Source: an uncultured Clostridium sp.
Lineage (GTDB): Bacteria; Bacillota; Clostridia; Lachnospirales; Lachnospiraceae
Assembly: GCA_958349075.1 (NCBI GenBank)
Contig: CATWBR010000268.1
Span: 1 to 6,389, forward strand
Length of the DNA: 6,389 nt
Reading direction: 5' to 3'
A program made the translations under genes and the position numbers. The stretch's first letter is position 1. The number at the start of each line of letters is the position of its first letter. The notes beneath the pieces are model-generated. The model did not search any database. It saw only the letters and a program-made list of their open reading frames with translations, and was not told where the DNA came from. This document shows positions 5,169 through 6,389 of this stretch, in pieces.

Positions 5169-6305
5169 GTATATAAAGAGTTTCAGGATTTGAAATTATC
5201 GGCACTCGGATTTGGGGCGATGCGTCTGCCAGTGGCGGGTGACACGCCGGATTCGCCGATTGATGAAGCGGGGACGGCTGAGATGGTGGACTATGCTGTC
5301 CGGCATGGTGTGAATTATTTTGATACCGCCTATGGCTATCATGACGGAAAGTCCGAGATTGTTATGGGAAAGGTGCTGAGCGCATATCCCAGGGACAGCT
5401 ATTATCTTGCCACAAAATTCCCGGGATATGATTTATCAAATATGGGAAAAGTGGCTGAGATATTTGAGGAGCAGCTTAAAAAATGCGGCGTGGAATATTT
5501 TGACTTTTATCTGTTCCACAATGTGTATGAGAAAAATATCGGCCCATATCTGGATCCCCAATACGGTATCATGGATTATCTGATGAAACAGAAGGAAAAC
5601 GGGCGTATCCGGCATCTGGGTTTTTCCGCCCACGGCCGTTATGATACAATGAAACGTTTTCTGGACGTCTATGGGGACAGGATGGAATTCTGCCAGATCC
5701 AGCTTAATTATCTTGACTGGAAACTGCAGGATGCGAGAGCAAAAGCAGAACTTCTGAATAAATACAACATTCCAATCTGGGTTATGGAGCCTTTGCGCGG
5801 AGGCAAACTGGCAGAGCTTTCCGAAGCGGACGGGGCAAAGCTGAAGGCTCTCCGGCCGGAGGAAGAGGTGCCTGCCTGGGCGTTCCGGTTCCTTCAGACG
5901 ATAACTGGAGTGACGGTGACTCTCTCCGGCATGTCCAATATGGAGCAGCTTGTAAAAAATATTGAGACATATGCCGAAGATAAACCGCTGAGCGAAAAGG
6001 AGATGTGGGTTCTTCTTGAAATTGCAGACAGTATGTTGGATATTCTTCCGTGTACCGCCTGCCGTTACTGTGTAACCCACTGTCCGAAAGGCCTGGATAT
6101 TCCGGTACTTTTATCTCTGTACAACGAAACACGCTATGTAAATGGGCTGATCACCCATATGGCCGTAGATGCCCTGCAGGAAGACAGACGGCCCGATGCA
6201 TGTATCGGCTGCCGGAGCTGTGAGGCCGTCTGTCCGCAGCAGCTTCAAATAGCAGGGGCAATGAAGGATTTTGTGATGAAATTAAACCAGCCTGCCGGAT
6301 TGTAA
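5166..6305 (+). CDS. Aldo/keto reductase with two C-terminal 4Fe-4S clusters (MerR-controlled paralogue)
   Basis: From ATG 5166 this is a 379-residue cytoplasmic enzyme with the same plan as the reductase at 2095-3216. The AKR barrel has the full tetrad D53, Y58 (in DTAYGY), K84 and H118, and the LSGMSN segment near the nucleotide site. The tail carries two CxxCxxCxxxCP clusters at C296/C299/C302/C306 and C346/C349/C352/C356, with a 39-residue insert between them whose sequence differs from the first paralogue. Expected chemistry is NAD(P)H- or ferredoxin-linked reduction of an aldehyde, ketone or other electrophile; the true substrate is unknown. It stands apart from the TPR/protease pair by 167 bases and has its own MerR-type promoter, which suggests induction by an electrophile, aldehyde or redox stress. 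Read-through from upstream is also possible because no clear terminator precedes it. The family assignment is firm. Confidence 0.95.
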   Translation: MVYKEFQDLKLSALGFGAMRLPVAGDTPDSPIDEAGTAEMVDYAVRHGVNYFDTAYGYHDGKSEIVMGKVLSAYPRDSYYLATKFPGYDLSNMGKVAEIFEEQLKKCGVEYFDFYLFHNVYEKNIGPYLDPQYGIMDYLMKQKENGRIRHLGFSAHGRYDTMKRFLDVYGDRMEFCQIQLNYLDWKLQDARAKAELLNKYNIPIWVMEPLRGGKLAELSEADGAKLKALRPEEEVPAWAFRFLQTITGVTVTLSGMSNMEQLVKNIETYAEDKPLSEKEMWVLLEIADSMLDILPCTACRYCVTHCPKGLDIPVLLSLYNETRYVNGLITHMAVDALQEDRRPDACIGCRSCEAVCPQQLQIAGAMKDFVMKLNQPAGL

Positions 6306-6389
6306 GTGTTAATAAAAATAAACGCCGCAAGCGAAAAAGATACTGATGACGGCTCACGGGAACGGAGTGGATGTCAGACGGAGGAGAGG
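6306..6389 (+). other. Short 3' tail; possible ribosome site at window end
   Basis: No terminator is visible after the second reductase. The window ends in GGAGGAGAGG (6380-6389), a Shine-Dalgarno-like run that could serve a + strand gene starting just outside the window, which would then be co-transcribed. A GTG at 6306 opens a frame to the window end, but has no ribosome site and its translation is not recognisable. Confidence 0.2.

Noticed and set aside
6306..6389. GTG-initiated open frame running to the window end
   Set aside because: There is no ribosome site, only 28 codons are visible, and the composition is not recognisable.

Overview
The window looks like chromosomal DNA from an anaerobic, gut-type Clostridia (Lachnospiraceae-like). 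This is inferred from strong AGGAGG ribosome sites, compact same-strand genes, a TTG start, a MerR-type clostridial operator and two ferredoxin-type aldo/keto reductases. No gene is diagnostic of a species. All five supported genes are on the + strand.

Layout. Positions 1-122 hold an AT-rich dyad and a good intrinsic terminator (80-122) that closes something to the left of the window. Positions 123-536 have no convincing gene. Most of that stretch (about 211-522) folds back on itself as a long imperfect hairpin whose nested arms include a perfect 14-bp stem (268-281 with 460-473). I do not recognise it; it could be a structured RNA or a MITE-like fold-back element. A sigma-A-type promoter (537-565) follows, then a leader with its own imperfect hairpin, then a PAS/AAA+/HTH sigma-54 activator starting at TTG 667. 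Only three bases separate it from a 4Fe-4S aldo/keto reductase (2095-3216). After a purine-rich spacer with short direct repeats comes a pair overlapping by ATGA: a zinc-ribbon/one-TM/TPR protein (3344-4474) and an M50-like integral membrane metalloprotease (4471-4998). The last gene is a second 4Fe-4S aldo/keto reductase (start 5166, not 5121), preceded by a MerR-type promoter-operator with the hallmark 19-bp spacer.

How the genes may work together. The two reductases are paralogues with complete AKR tetrads and two C-terminal CxxCxxCxxxCP clusters, so both probably move electrons between NAD(P)H or ferredoxin and a carbonyl or related substrate. They appear to answer to different controls: the first lies in a transcription unit with a sigma-54 activator, the second has a MerR-family operator whose regulator is not in the window. 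The TPR/protease pair looks like a translationally coupled membrane module with no obvious metabolic link to the reductases. The two points most worth following up are the 211-522 fold-back and the TPR/M50 pair.
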